A DNA stretch of 27,346 nucleotides from Scenedesmus sp. ARA3 (GCA_004335835.1 RWJK01001851.1:40080-67425); one strand, 5' to 3'; positions 8,996 through 17,349 are shown, counted from the first letter of the stretch. The notes: generated by a model from the sequence alone, not told the origin. Numbers and translations are program-made.

Positions 8996-9325
8996 AGCAG
9001 CAATGTTAACATTAGTTCCTTCTGCAGCACAAGCTGCCTGATGTTGTTACGATGCCTCACCCACCACAGTACCAGCCTCTGGGGCCCAAGATCAACATGT
9101 TGGCCAACATCAGCAGCACGTTCTGTACATGGTGCTGTTGGCCCTACTTTGAGCGTTTTACCAACACCCAACCAGGATCAGACAAAGCCAGTGTGCCTTG
9201 CACAGCACCAGCTGTGGTTGGTCATACAGTTGTCTTGCACGCGCCAAAACAAGCATATGAAGCTGTGTTATTGCCTTGCGTCCAACACTAGCAGCACGTT
9301 TTATGCATGGCGTAGTTGATGCTTG
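8996..9325 (+). repeat. Two more members of the ~185-bp family
   Basis: The first, about 8996-9182, keeps CTTCTGCAGCACA, TACCAGCCTCTGGGGCCCAA, GTTGGCCAACA and CAGCAGCACGTTCTGTACAT. The second, about 9183-9325, is shorter and keeps CAGCACCAGCTG and AGCAGCACGTTTTATGCATG. Confidence 0.75.
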
Positions 9326-9464
9326 GTGGCTGATCAGCCAGCTCATGAGCTGCAGCTACAGCAGCTGCTGCTGACGATGTTGCAGCCACCTCCTTCAGCC
9401 CATTGTGGACATTCATTATTCGGCTTTCCTCATACAACTTCGAATGTGTATGTAAACGGTCATA

Positions 9465-9700
9465 AATTGATGCTGTGCCGCTGCTGCACCCGTGGCACTG
9501 GAACTTCCAACGGTTGCGCCGTTTTTCGTGACGATTGGCATGCCGGATATATAATACCTAATTGAGCGTTTATGTGTCTATTGACATTTATGCTGAATAT
9601 TTTTGATGATTTGTTTTGTTTGCGGGATGTGACAACGCTGATGATGCTTCTCCATGGCTCTGGAAGCTACACGGATTTTCGTGGCGTTTGGCATGCAAAC
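9465..9700 (+). repeat. Two more members of the ~157-bp family
   Basis: Copies have GCTGCTGCACCCGTGGCACT and CGTGACGATTGGCATGCC (ending about 9543), then TCTGGAAGCTACACGGATTT and GTGGCGTTTGGCATGC (ending about 9695). As at 5.1 kb and 6.9 kb they lie directly downstream of members of the ~185-bp family. Confidence 0.7.
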
Positions 9701-10502
9701 TGGGACTGGTCTCGCTGTTCACGAATCTACGGCAAATATGAATTGTAGTACATCCTGTTGTTACCTCTTGGAGCTGGTTTCGAAGTCTTGGCGCTGCTGG
9801 TCGCGCTGACCCAGAACGCGCCGCCCAGCGCCCGCCATAACAACAGCGACGATTTCGGTGCGTACATACTTGTTTGTGATCGTCGAAAGAAAAATAAAAC
9901 TTTGTCATGTTTCAGTCGCACCTGAAATGATCCGTGCTGCCGTGTTGTGGCTTGAGGCAGCAAAAGCAGTGCGGCATGTCCGCATGCGCAACAGCAGGAC
10001 TCGAACCGGGGCGCTTCCCAACGGTCAGGGCCCTTTAAGGGACGAGATCTATAACCAGGTACAACGCCAGTTGTCGCCCTGCATGCCTATGGTGCCAGCT
10101 TCTGAGAGTACATCACCTATTTCATTCGTTTTAACACCAGATCAGCGCCTGTCACAGGCCTGACACGGTGTCAGAGTGACAGCCCGAGCTGAGCTGCGTG
10201 CAGCTTCACATTTTACCAGGTGTATGTGGTGGCGTATGCCGCATGAACACACCGAGTAAACCCTCTATCTCTATCGCGCGTCTGTAGGGTGTATGCTGCA
10301 AAACAATTGCCTGTGCACGTGCACATGTGCACCGCGTTACCAGCTGATCAGCCAGTCAGTCATGACTCCCTCGTTGACCGTCAAATAGTAGCGGTTGCTG
10401 GCCAGACTGCCTCCAACCTAGATACGTTGGATTGCCGGTCGTTGACCTTTTCTGAAGGATACCCCACACTGCTCAAAGACAAAATCTGGAGCATTGGCAG
10501 CT
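9701..10502. other. Region without a recognised gene
   Basis: Short frames on both strands lack recognisable domains. The region contains the weak T-arm-like sequence at 9998-10008 and GTGCACGTGCACATGTGCAC (10315-10334), an alternating purine-pyrimidine near-palindrome. I see no splice-supported exon. Confidence 0.4.
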
Positions 10503-10640
10503 TCACAGGTGCTGCAGCACCATCTGGTCTTCCTGCATGTTCAAGTCTTCATTCGTCACACTGTTGACTCTCGCAAAACAAGCTTGTCCAAAAGAATACG
10601 CCTGCTCGTCCTTGGTTCCAAAAACTGGACCCTTGGACTT
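10503..10640 (-). CDS. Candidate terminal exon of gene 2
   Basis: After a non-canonical-looking acceptor (CCTGTGAG) an open frame in phase 0 reads KSKGPVFGTKDEQAYSFGQA, CFARVNSVTNEDLNMQED and QMVLQHL and stops. Exon 10 ends in phase 0, so the frame is compatible. Composition looks coding, but the 575-bp gap, weak acceptor and absence of duplicates leave it doubtful. It might belong to another gene. Confidence 0.3.
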   Translation of the reverse strand, partial: KSKGPVFGTKDEQAYSFGQACFARVNSVTNEDLNMQEDQMVLQHL

Positions 10641-11510
10641 CTCACAGGTAGGCGGTGCTGGCTGCCTCGGGCATGTTAAAGTCCGCATCCGCCGCACGCC
10701 TCCCAACCTGCAGCAGCAGCAGCGGCGGCGGCGGCAAAATCAGCAAAACCAGACGCTGTCGGCGTGCATGTTGTGGCCAAGCCAGCTTCTGTGCTCGGCA
10801 ACCCGCAAGGCACCAAATTAGCGGCGCCTTCAGAGCAGCTGCTGCGCAAAAAAGCAAAATGCCAGTGCCTTTCGAACACGCTTCACACACCTGAAGATGC
10901 AGCATAAGGCATGCGAAGAGCAGATTTGGTGCATTGCAGCAGCCAATGATGCAGCAACTTTGCATCAACTGTCTTTGTGGCGTGTGTCTGTGCCATGTAG
11001 CGTGTTCTTACTCGAGTGCCAGATCTCTGACAGCCCTTCACAAGTGCAAGACAAACAGCAAGAAGAACAGAACACACCAGGGGCCTGTCGCCTTGAGCCG
11101 TTGCAAGCTCCGCATCCGTGGCCTTGTGACGCTGCGTGAAAAGATGCGGCCGTGGACTAAACCCAAAGACACCACGTAACTGCTAACCAGCAACTTTAGC
11201 AACTGTAGGCTCACCAGAGGCCTGTCTCCCTCAGCCATTGCAAGCTCAGCGTCTGTTGCTTCGTGGCGTTGCGTCAGGATGCGGCCGTGAGCCAGCGCCT
11301 CGCGCGAGCGCTCATAGCGCAGCCGCCCAAAGTTCTCCACCTGCAGCGACATACAGTGCAACAACAGCAGCAGCAGCAGTGGTGGGGTGATTGATAGGGT
11401 GCAATCGCGCGTAGCTGCCTCACGCACAAACCTAAACCGCTCATGGCACAGCCGGCCAAAGTTCTCTACCTGTGACATGTGCATTGGAGCAGCGGCGGCA
11501 GCATCAGCAA

Positions 11511-11551
<41 letters not shown>

Positions 11552-13999
11552 GAGCCAGCAACAGCAGCGTAGTGGTCGCAGGGGTGAAGCTTGCCAGCAT
11601 TTGCCTTGCACATGCTCGCAGCACAGCCGCCCAAAATTCCCCACCTAGACATGTGATGTACATCTTCAGCAGAGGAAGCATCAGCAGCAGCAGCGGCGGC
11701 AACAGCAGTAGCACACCAGCGTCCAGCACGGAAACAGCCCTCGAACCACACATGTTAACCGAACCCTACCTGCACTGCGAGCCCCGTGCGCATGTGTCCA
11801 GTGACGAAGCTGCGCTCAACCGCAGCAGCAAATGCCACGCTGGTCTAGAAACATGACAGCACCCCTAAATCACACCTGCAAATTGCTGAACCCTACCTGC
11901 ACTGTGAGCCCGATGCGCATCTGTCCGGTGACAAAGCTGCGCTCAACCGCAGCAGCAAATGCCACAGAAGGCTGGAACAGCAGTGATATCCCCCAGACCA
12001 CGCGTCACAAGTAGAACTTAGCCCTAACTTATAACTGCAAAACCCCACCTGCACAGTGAGTCCGGTGCGCATCTTGCCAGTGACAAAGCTCCTCTCAACC
12101 GCAGCAGCAAATGCCACAGAAGGCTGGAACCAGCTCTTGAAGGCGGCCATGAGTGCCACACCATCACCACCCAGGCGGCCTTTCAGGTACACATTCTTGT
12201 TCACCTGCAGACAAGATTGAGAACATGGCAGATATGTGAATGGTGAACGCAATAAAGCACGCCAGGGATCTGCTGTGGCTTTCTGGTGACAAAAACAGCC
12301 CTGAAACGAAAGCTAATGCGTATTTGTTATAGCCATGAGGGGATGGAACCAGCTCTTGAAGGCAGCCATGAGTGCTACGCCGTCTCCACCCACAGGCGGC
12401 CTTTCAGGTAACGTTCTTGTTCACCTGCAGTTACAAGGCGCAAACCAGGGCAGAAGTGAGAACGGAGGAAGCACTGGAACACACCATAACTGTGCTGTGG
12501 CTTCCTCGTTAAGGAAAAATCAATTACATTGAAGAAGACTGAGTTAACATGGCGCAGCTACGAAGGGCTGGAATCAGATCATTGAGACTGAGACTGAGTT
12601 AACATGGCGCAGCTACGAAGGGCTGGAATCAGATCTTAAAGGCGGCCATGATTGCCACGCAATCACCACCCAGCCAACCGTCGAGGTACATTGACATGCT
12701 GATGACCACATTGTAGTAAACACAAAACACCCTTGCTCAGTTGACTCAACGACCGCCCTTAACTCATAGACAGCTGCAGCTCACCTGCCACGATGCTGCT
12801 AGCCGCAGCCCAGCCAGTGCGTCATCACCGCTGCTGCTGCTGCTGCTGAAGGGAGTTGCGCCTGCAGCCCCCTTGCCATCCACTGCTGCTGCTGTTGCTG
12901 CTGCTGCCAGTGGCACATGCAGCTGTATACCAACGTCGATGTAGTTTGTGATGCCGATGACGTCATCCTTCTCGAGAGGGTTAAACACCTGGCGTACTGC
13001 TGCCATATGCTGCAGCCAGAATGAAGCAGATTTGAAGTCAGATTTGCAGAAATCTGTGACGCCGACGGCATAAACCTTCTCCAGGAAGTTCAACACCTGC
13101 CTGGAAATTGAATAAGTAATCAGTTACCTGATTATTTATTGATAAAACGTTTGATGCTATATCATGACACGCTACATTACCTACACGAGCCAGAGAGTGA
13201 ATCATTAGTATGAAGTCTATTAGCGAACCCCAACACCAGCCACCGCCGCCGAATGATATGATTTTCCATAGCATCAGGGGTTGGAAGTTCAGGGTGGGAA
13301 CTTCACAGCTGCCCTCCTTCCCACCTGGAAGAAGCTGATGATGAAGTTCTGGCCCTCCTGCATCTCCATCGATGCAGTGAAGCTGTGCTGGCCTGCAGCA
13401 GCAGTGACGGCAGAAGCAGCAACAGCAGCGGCGGCAGCAGCAGCAGTGCAGCAGCAGCAGCAGCAGCAGCAGTGCAGCAGCAGCAGAATCAGCAGTGGCA
13501 GCGGCAGCAACCGTGGCGTCAAGCAAGAGATGTCATGCGCACCTCACTGTGCCTGATCTGCAATGCAGACTCGCCTATCACCCAGTGAAGGAATACCATC
13601 CTGTCTCACAGTGCGCATACACCACCTTACCTGCCCGTGTGCGGCCCTCTGGGCGGTAGCTGAGCGCCACGCTGCTCAATCCCCTCAGCCAGCCAGCCAC
13701 GTCACCACAAACAACTTAAACACAGCACACATATTCAAAAAACATTGAACAAGAGCAGCTTGTCACCTGCCCGCGTGCGTCCCTCTGGGCCGTAGCTGAG
13801 CACCACACTGCTCACTCCCCGCAGCCATACAACAACCATAATCACAAACAGCATGAACACAGCATACATCTCTTCAATCAAATCCAACAAAACATAGCAA
13901 AGCCGGATTCTCACCTGCCCGTGTGCGGCCCTCTGGGCTGTAGCTCAGCGCCACACTGCTCACCCCCCTCAGCCAGCCAGCCACGTCACCGGCCGCCAC

Positions 14000-14032
<33 letters not shown>

Positions 14033-16957
14033 GGCGGCTGCGACTGCCTGCTGCACGCCGCCCTGCAGGTCGTGCACTGGCAGGTCTGGCCGCAGCTGCA
14101 CACCCACTGCAGCAGCGGCAGCAGCAGCAGCAAAGGAGATAGCGGTGTGCAGGGGAGCAGGCACGCCAGTTTTTAAAAGTGGCTTATTCTTGGTAGGGTG
14201 TTGCTCAAGAGATGAGGTGGCATTGGCAGGTGAAGATTTTGTCCATAGCAAATCCGCGCGCCGCTGCTCATGTCAACTGACATTGTTTTACAACTGCAGC
14301 AGACACATGCGTACGTACATCTGCGCCACACTAGTATAACTCCTGCAGTCTTGCTTACATGTCATGCCCTCGTGCCGGCCACACAGCCCCATTTCTGACA
14401 GCTTGTTGGTGGCTGGCTGCTTCACACACATGTATACCTGTGCACACTACAGCCCTGTATGGCTGTGTTGTCCAAGGTTATGTTTGCTTGCATGCACCGC
14501 AAACACGGTGCTTGCTTACGTGTCATGCCCTCGTGCCGGCCACACAGCCACAGGTGCGAGAGCTTGTTCGTAGCCGGCTGCAGCACTGCGCCAGCAGTGA
14601 AGATGGGACTGCTGTAGCGCACACCAACCTCAGCACGCTTGCCTGCAGCAGCAAAGCAGGAAAACATGCAGGCAGTACATCATGTGGTTGTGCACCAGCT
14701 GCAGCACAGCCCCAGCAGTGACAACCGGGCTGCTGTAGTGCACCCCCACTTCAGCACGCCTGCCTGAGGCATAACAGGCAGTACATGCAAAAAACAAGCA
14801 GTTGAACATGCAGGCAGTACAATATGCAAAACGTTGGTAGACTGCAGCCGCAGCAGTGAACACCGGGCTGCTGTAGTGCACCCCCACTTCAGCACCCTTG
14901 CTTGGCAGCCACACAGCAGGCAGGCAGTACAATCATCAGCAGATTTTTTTGACGAGCCTTCAGCACTGCGCCAGCAGTGAAGGCCAGGATGTGGCAGCCG
15001 ACACCAACCTCAGCACGCTTGCCAGGCAGTACAGGCAGTACACCAGGCAGGCAGTACAATTTGCAGAATGGTGAAATGGACCGCCAGCAGCAGAGACAGG
15101 GCTGCAGTAGCACACACCAACCTCAACAACACAGGCAGTATAGGCAACACAGGCAGTACACACAAGAAGCCTGAAGCAGGATGTTGCACCCACCTGACAC
15201 GTGCTTGGCCAGGGTCAGTGTGGCAAAGGAGCCCATGTCGGTCTTGGTCAAGAAGGCAGTCCAAACAGCACAGGCAGTATAGGCAGAACAGGCAGTACAA
15301 CCACGATACGTGCAGCCTGAAGCTGTACATACCTGACACGTGCTTGGCCAGGGGCAGTGTGGCAAAGGAGCCCAGGCCAGTGTCAGTTGAGAAGGCACAA
15401 GCCCGCAGCGTCACGTCACCAGGGGACTGCAAGGTACATAATGGCAAGCAAGCAGGCGGGCCGAAAGCTGGGTAGTAAGGCATGATTGAAAGAAGAGCTG
15501 CCGTAGATCACAGAACAACCAACTAGTGTGGCATTTGCTGCAGCAGTAGAAACTGCCATAGCTGCACCTGGATCTCACAAGCGGCTGGAGTGTCACAGCT
15601 GTCCTCAGGATTGCCACAGGCATTTCTGCAAGCCTACCATGGAATCACCATCGCTGCACCAACTTCCTGCAAGTGCAATGTCCTGCAAGTGACGATGTGT
15701 TCCTGCAAGCCGCAGCCGCTCCTGCAAGCCACTGCCTGTTTATGCAAGCCCGGCCCTGCAAGCTGACTGCCTGACCCCACTCCTGCAAGTTCATCCCTGC
15801 AAGCACAAACTTCCTGCAAGTGCTGCACATTTCCTGCAAGTACTCTGCGTTTCCTGCAAGCCCTCACCCGCGGGCTAGCCTTGATGTCAACGAAGCAAAG
15901 CGGCTCTGTCAGCCCAAACGGCTGGTAGCGCAGCGACATCATGCCTGCACACAGCACCAGCAGCAGCAGCAGCAGCAGTAGCCAACCCCACCGACCAAAG
16001 TAAGCACCAACTGCTCGGTGTTATGGCTAGAATTCGGCAGCTGCTGGGTTGACCGCTGCTACAAGCGTGGTGGCAACCTACACGCATCCGTTGCATCATC
16101 ACATATCAGAAAATTGCATGCGGCTGAGCAGCCCTGCAGCAGCAGCAACAGCAGCAGCCGCAGCAGCAGGAGCGGCAGCAGCAGTAGCGCGCACCTGCCT
16201 GCCCTGCCCCGAGCTTGGCCTTGACTGAGATGCGCGGGTCCACTGCTGGCGCAAACAGCAGCACCGTGTTGAGGCCTGAGCCCATGTAGTCCTCAAACAG
16301 CCATCTGCAGGAACAACACGCAGATGAAAAGTGTAAAAACAACATGATGGGGTCTGACAAGGTGTGTCAGCAGCAGCACTGTGTTGAGGCCTGAGCCCAT
16401 GTAGTCCTCAAATAGCCACCTGCAAAAATCATAGCGGCACATGCGAAAACCAATTGTGCACAAGTTTGGGTGACAAATAGGAACCAGCAACAGCACTTGT
16501 CAAGTCCAACACCGTATGCTGCTACCAAACAGCTGCCTGCAGCGCCAACCACTGCACCGCGGTGTGAGAAAGTTGCAACACCTGAGGGCCAGCTCAATAC
16601 AAGTCAGCGACTGCTGGTTTCATTGCCATTTTGATCAGAAAGCAGCAACAGCACGCACTAACAAAACCCTGAAAACAATCAACAACACAAAATTACAATA
16701 CCTGAGGCTGGGCTTGGCGAAGAGGTAATGAGAGAGGCTTGTTACAGGAGAAGGCAAGCTATCACGGTAATCGAAGCTGCTCTTGACCATGCACAAAATA
16801 ACATATGACATCATGTGTAACAGTAGTTCATAATCAAAAGTACGCCAGGTCACCTGAGGCTGGGCTTGGCAAAGAGGTAATCGTAGCTGCTCTTGACCAT
16901 GCGGCTGCGCGCTTTCAGGTCCCGCTCAAACATGGGTGGCACTAGCACCGTCTTCGG
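10503..16957 (-). CDS. Gene 2: unassigned protein, possible beta-barrel membrane protein (at least 10 exons)
   Basis: Ten exons join with matching phases: 16957-16854, 16304-16195, 15944-15868, 15426-15333, 14642-14520, 14106-13915, 13392-13325, 12988-12785, 12204-12049 and 11340-11215, totalling 1254 nt (418 codons). The 5' end is beyond 16957. A doubtful terminal exon is 10640-10503. The product has many short stretches of alternating polar and apolar residues ending in aromatics (VGVRYSSPIFTAGAVL, GVSSVALSYSPEGRTRAG, HSFTASMEMQEGQNFIISFF, ENFGRLRYER) and a VNKNVYLKGRLGGDGVALM repeat. That pattern resembles porin-like outer-membrane barrels of mitochondria or plastids, which is inference only. 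No family name can be given. Almost every exon has decayed neighbours derived from it. Confidence 0.65.
11078..11155 (-). pseudogene. Copy of the 3' part of gene 2 exon 10
   Basis: TQRHKATDAELATAQGDRPL followed by GTGTGT repeats TQRHEATDAELAMAEGDRPL of exon 10. It starts with HGRI and then a small indel. No acceptor is visible. Confidence 0.8.
11215..11340 (-). CDS. Gene 2, exon 10
   Basis: The acceptor is GTCGCTGCAG and the donor is GTGAGC. It is 126 nt and phase 0 at both ends, encoding VENFGRLRYERSREALAHGR, ILTQRHEATDAELAMAEG and DRPL. The start looks like a membrane strand. The charged remainder looks soluble. Confidence 0.7.
11395..11644 (-). pseudogene. Two copies of the 5' part of gene 2 exon 10
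   Basis: VGNFGRLCCEHVQGKCW (from 11644, after GTCTAG) and VENFGRLCHERFRFVREAAT (from 11469, after GTCACAG) repeat VENFGRLRYERSREALAHG. Both keep an AG acceptor in phase 0. A CAG tract (sense CTG) lies between them at about 11505-11570. Confidence 0.75.
11505..11570. repeat. CAG tract (sense CTG) between exon 10 copies
   Basis: About 66 bp of CAG/CAA triplets on the plus strand lie in a non-coding part of gene 2 and read CTG/TTG on the sense strand. Confidence 0.9.
11770..11981 (-). pseudogene. Two copies of the 3' part of gene 2 exon 9
   Basis: Reads are FQPSVAFAAAVERSFVTGQM plus RIGLTVQ (11981-11897) and AFAAAVERSFVTGHMRTGLA plus VQ (about 11840-11770). Both are open and end at GTAGGG donors, at about 127-150-bp spacing. 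Neither has a clear acceptor. Confidence 0.8.
12049..12204 (-). CDS. Gene 2, exon 9
   Basis: The acceptor is TTGTCTGCAG and the donor is GTGGGG after GTGCAG. It is 156 nt and phase 0 at both ends. It encodes VNKNVYLKGRLGGDGVALMA, AFKSWFQPSVAFAAAVER and SFVTGKMRTGLTVQ. A glycine-aromatic strand-turn pattern is clear. It is the parent of four partial copies, two upstream and two downstream. Confidence 0.75.
12340..12424 (-). pseudogene. Frameshifted copy of gene 2 exon 9
   Basis: It keeps the acceptor CTGCAG and GTGAACAAGAACG, but indels after VNKNV and after the GGCCGCCTG block destroy the frame. It ends in AAGAGCTGGTTCC, like the real exon. Confidence 0.75.
12537..12635. repeat. 44-bp direct repeat
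   Basis: The unit beginning GACTGAGTTAACATGGCGCA occurs at 12537-12580 and 12592-12635, with an 11-bp spacer. The second copy runs into a decayed copy of gene 2 exon 9. Confidence 0.9.
12620..12700 (-). pseudogene. Decayed copy of gene 2 exon 9 (upstream-most)
   Basis: The minus strand reads MYLDGWLGGDCVAIMAAFK, then a stop, against VYLKGRLGGDGVALMAAFK in the intact exon. The acceptor is lost. Confidence 0.7.
12785..12988 (-). CDS. Gene 2, exon 8 with poly-Ala/Ser tracts
   Basis: The acceptor is GTACGCCAG and the donor is GTGAGC after TGGCAG. It encodes VFNPLEKDDVIGITNYIDVG and IQLHVPLAAAA, a Gly/Ala/Ser linker with FSSSSSSGDD from in-frame CAG-type repeats, then GLRLAASWQ. It is 204 nt and phase 0 at both ends. 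An upstream copy of its first part is open in the same frame. Confidence 0.65.
13045..13096 (-). pseudogene. Diverged upstream copy of the gene 2 exon 8 start
   Basis: After TTTCCAGGCAG it reads VLNFLEKVYAVGVTDFCK, parallel to VFNPLEKDDVIGITNYID of exon 8. The frame stays open from here through exon 8, so the two could also form one longer exon (13096-12785). Confidence 0.55.
13325..13392 (-). CDS. Gene 2, exon 7
   Basis: The acceptor is TGCTGCTGCAG and the donor is GTGGGA. It encodes QHSFTASMEMQEGQNFIISF then FQ, with a split Gly codon at the start (phase 1 in, phase 0 out). Alternating residues (FTASMEMQ, NFIISFF) fit two beta strands. Confidence 0.65.
13410..13490. repeat. CAG tract (sense CTG) upstream of the acceptor of exon 7
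   Basis: About 80 bp of CAG/CGG/GTGCAG triplets on the plus strand lie just upstream, in the sense direction, of the 13392 acceptor. They read CTG on the gene's strand. Confidence 0.85.
13631..13828 (-). pseudogene. Two partial copies of the gene 2 exon 6 end
   Basis: Minus-strand reads are LRGVSSVVLSYGPEGRTRA (13828-13767, donor GTGACA) and GDVAGWLRGLSSVALSYRPE with GRTRA (13706-13631, donor GTAAGG). Both keep an open frame and a GT donor, but no acceptor is evident. Confidence 0.75.
13915..14106 (-). CDS. Gene 2, exon 6 with poly-Ser tract
   Basis: The acceptor is GCCGCTGCTGCAG and the donor is GTGAGA after GGGCAG. It encodes GVQLRPDLPVHDLQGGVQQA, an Ala/Gly/Ser stretch with about ten Ser from an in-frame CAG-type repeat, then GDVAGWLRGVSSVALSYSPE and GRTRA. 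It enters in phase 1 and leaves in phase 1. Two copies of the 3' part follow downstream. Confidence 0.7.
14359..14425 (-). pseudogene. Copy of the 3' half of gene 2 exon 5
   Basis: It reads KQPATNKLSEMGLCGRHEGM and ends at the same GTAAGC donor. No acceptor is visible at its 5' side. The segment from donor to Cys-Gly-Arg-His was duplicated with its flanking intron (TGTCATGCCCTCGTGCCGGC on the plus strand). Confidence 0.7.
14520..14642 (-). CDS. Gene 2, exon 5
   Basis: The acceptor is TGCTGCTGCAG and the donor is GTAAGC after GACAC. It encodes KRAEVGVRYSSPIFTAGAVL then QPATNKLSHLWLCGRHEGMT. It enters and leaves in phase 1, so it is symmetric. Its end codon completes as Leu with TG at the start of the 14106 exon. 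It is the only complete one among six copies. Confidence 0.7.
14705..15110 (-). pseudogene. Four decayed copies of gene 2 exon 5
   Basis: Minus-strand copies read VVEVGVCYCSPVSAAGGP (about 15110-15070), KRAEVGVGCHILAFTAGAVL (about 15027-14955), KGAEVGVHYSSPVFTAAAAV (about 14905-14848) and RRAEVGVHYSSPVVTAGAVL (about 14766-14705). Runs of AGGCAGTACA repeats separate them. All lack the second half of exon 5 and its donor. The core EVGVxYSSPxxTAGAVL is kept. Confidence 0.8.
15194..15262 (-). pseudogene. Partial copy of gene 2 exon 4
   Basis: It reads FLTKTDMGSFATLTLAKHVS followed by a GTGGGT donor, against FSTDTGLGSFATLPLAKHVS in the intact exon. The frame is open, but no acceptor stands before it. 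Confidence 0.7.
15333..15426 (-). CDS. Gene 2, exon 4
   Basis: The acceptor is TACCTTGCAG and the donor is GTATGT. It encodes SPGDVTLRACAFSTDTGLGS then FATLPLAKHVS. It enters in phase 0 and leaves in phase 1. A copy of its 3' two thirds lies at 15262-15194. Confidence 0.7.
15624..15862 (-). repeat. Array of CTTGCAGG motifs (about 20-bp spacing) inside a gene 2 intron
   Basis: Ten exact copies of CCTGCAAG (minus-strand CTTGCAGG) plus two one-base variants occur in 240 bp, with starts at about 15625, 15666, 15682, 15702, 15721, 15741, 15755, 15782, 15796, 15813, 15833 and 15853. Spacings are mostly 14-20 bp. In the sense orientation of gene 2 each motif looks like a 3' splice site (TTGCAG followed by G). 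The flanking bases between motifs are unrelated. Confidence 0.85.
15868..15944 (-). CDS. Gene 2, exon 3
   Basis: The acceptor is TGTGTGCAG and the donor is GTGAGG. It encodes MMSLRYQPFGLTEPLCFVDI then KASPR, with the first Gly codon split with the previous exon. It leaves in phase 0. The alternating LRYQPFG and PLCFVDIKASP stretches suit beta strands. Confidence 0.65.
15955..15980. repeat. CAG tract (sense CTG) next to a 3' splice site
   Basis: Seven to eight CAG units lie about 12 bp upstream, in the sense direction, of the acceptor GTGTGCAG for the exon at 15944. Confidence 0.85.
16132..16190. repeat. Imperfect CAG tract (sense CTG) in a gene 2 intron
   Basis: CAGCAGCAACAGCAGCAGCC and similar triplets run to the donor side of the exon at 16195. 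They read CTG/CTGCTGTTG on the coding strand of gene 2. Confidence 0.8.
16195..16304 (-). CDS. Gene 2, exon 2
   Basis: The acceptor is GTTCCTGCAG and the donor is GTGCGC after GGCAG. It encodes WLFEDYMGSGLNTVLLFAPA and then VDPRISVKAKLGAGQA. It enters in phase 2 and leaves in phase 1. A CAG-rich tract (sense CTG) follows in the intron. Confidence 0.7.
16366..16419 (-). pseudogene. Partial copy of the gene 2 exon at 16304
   Basis: After a good acceptor (TTTTTGCAG) it reads WLFEDYMGSGLNTVLL, identical in protein to the downstream exon, then diverges to LTHLVRPH without a donor. Only the 5' half was duplicated. Confidence 0.75.
16702..16800 (-). pseudogene. Two partial copies of the gene 2 exon at 16957
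   Basis: On the minus strand, HYLFAKPSLR followed by a GTATTG donor (16740-16702) and MVKSSFDYRDS (about 16785-16755) repeat MVKSSYDYLFAKPSLR. The two halves have been split and partly scrambled. Confidence 0.65.
16854..16957 (-). CDS. Gene 2, exon 1 visible
   Basis: The acceptor is TGCACCCGCAG, followed by CCGAAGACG, and the donor is GTGACC after CTCAG. It encodes PKTVLVPPMFERDLKARSRM followed by VKSSYDYLFAKPSL and the split Arg codon. The exon ends in phase 2, matching the single A that opens the 16304 exon. Upstream exons are not resolved. Copies of its 3' half are at about 16702-16740 and 16750-16800. Confidence 0.65.
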
Positions 16958-17035
16958 CTGCGGGTGCAATCAAGAGGCAAGCCACAAGAACAAGGCAAAT
17001 CGTATTGCTGCACTGCATGAGTACATAAAGTGAAA

Positions 17036-17165
17036 AGACATGGGAGGAACGCTGGCAACAAAAGACATGGGCGGAACGCTGGACGATGGCAACGGGAGGC
17101 TGGACGCTGGGCGGAACGCTGGACATCTAGCAACAAAAGACATGGGAGGAGCGCTGGCAACATGG
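17036..17165. repeat. Degenerate minisatellite, GACATGGGAGGAACGCTGG type
   Basis: ACATGGGAGGAACGCTGGCA, ACATGGGCGGAACGCTGGAC, GCTGGGCGGAACGCTGGACA and ACATGGGAGGAGCGCTGGCA follow each other with short spacers, two of them being ACAAAAG. It is specific to this spot. Confidence 0.8.
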
Positions 17166-17283
17166 TGGGTGGATACACCATCAGCAACGTTTGCGGCAGT
17201 AGCGTGCTGTTGGCCGGCATGCAGACGCCAGCAGCGGTATGCGTTATGCTCGCAGCATGCTGGGTTGGCAGGTTGCTGTGAAT

Positions 17284-17287
17284 ACCA

Positions 17288-17346
<59 letters not shown>
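17284..17346. repeat. CTCCTG/CTG microsatellite
   Basis: About five CTCCTG hexamers are followed by about ten CTG triplets on the plus strand. This is the opposite orientation from the intronic tracts of the minus-strand genes on either side. Confidence 0.9.

Positions 17347-17349
<3 letters not shown>

Noticed and set aside
9985..10060. tRNA-Pro-like gene (TTGGGAA loop plus GGTTCGAGTCC) on the minus strand
   Set aside because: The spacing between the putative anticodon loop and T-arm is too short and the T-stem does not pair. No acceptor stem was found.
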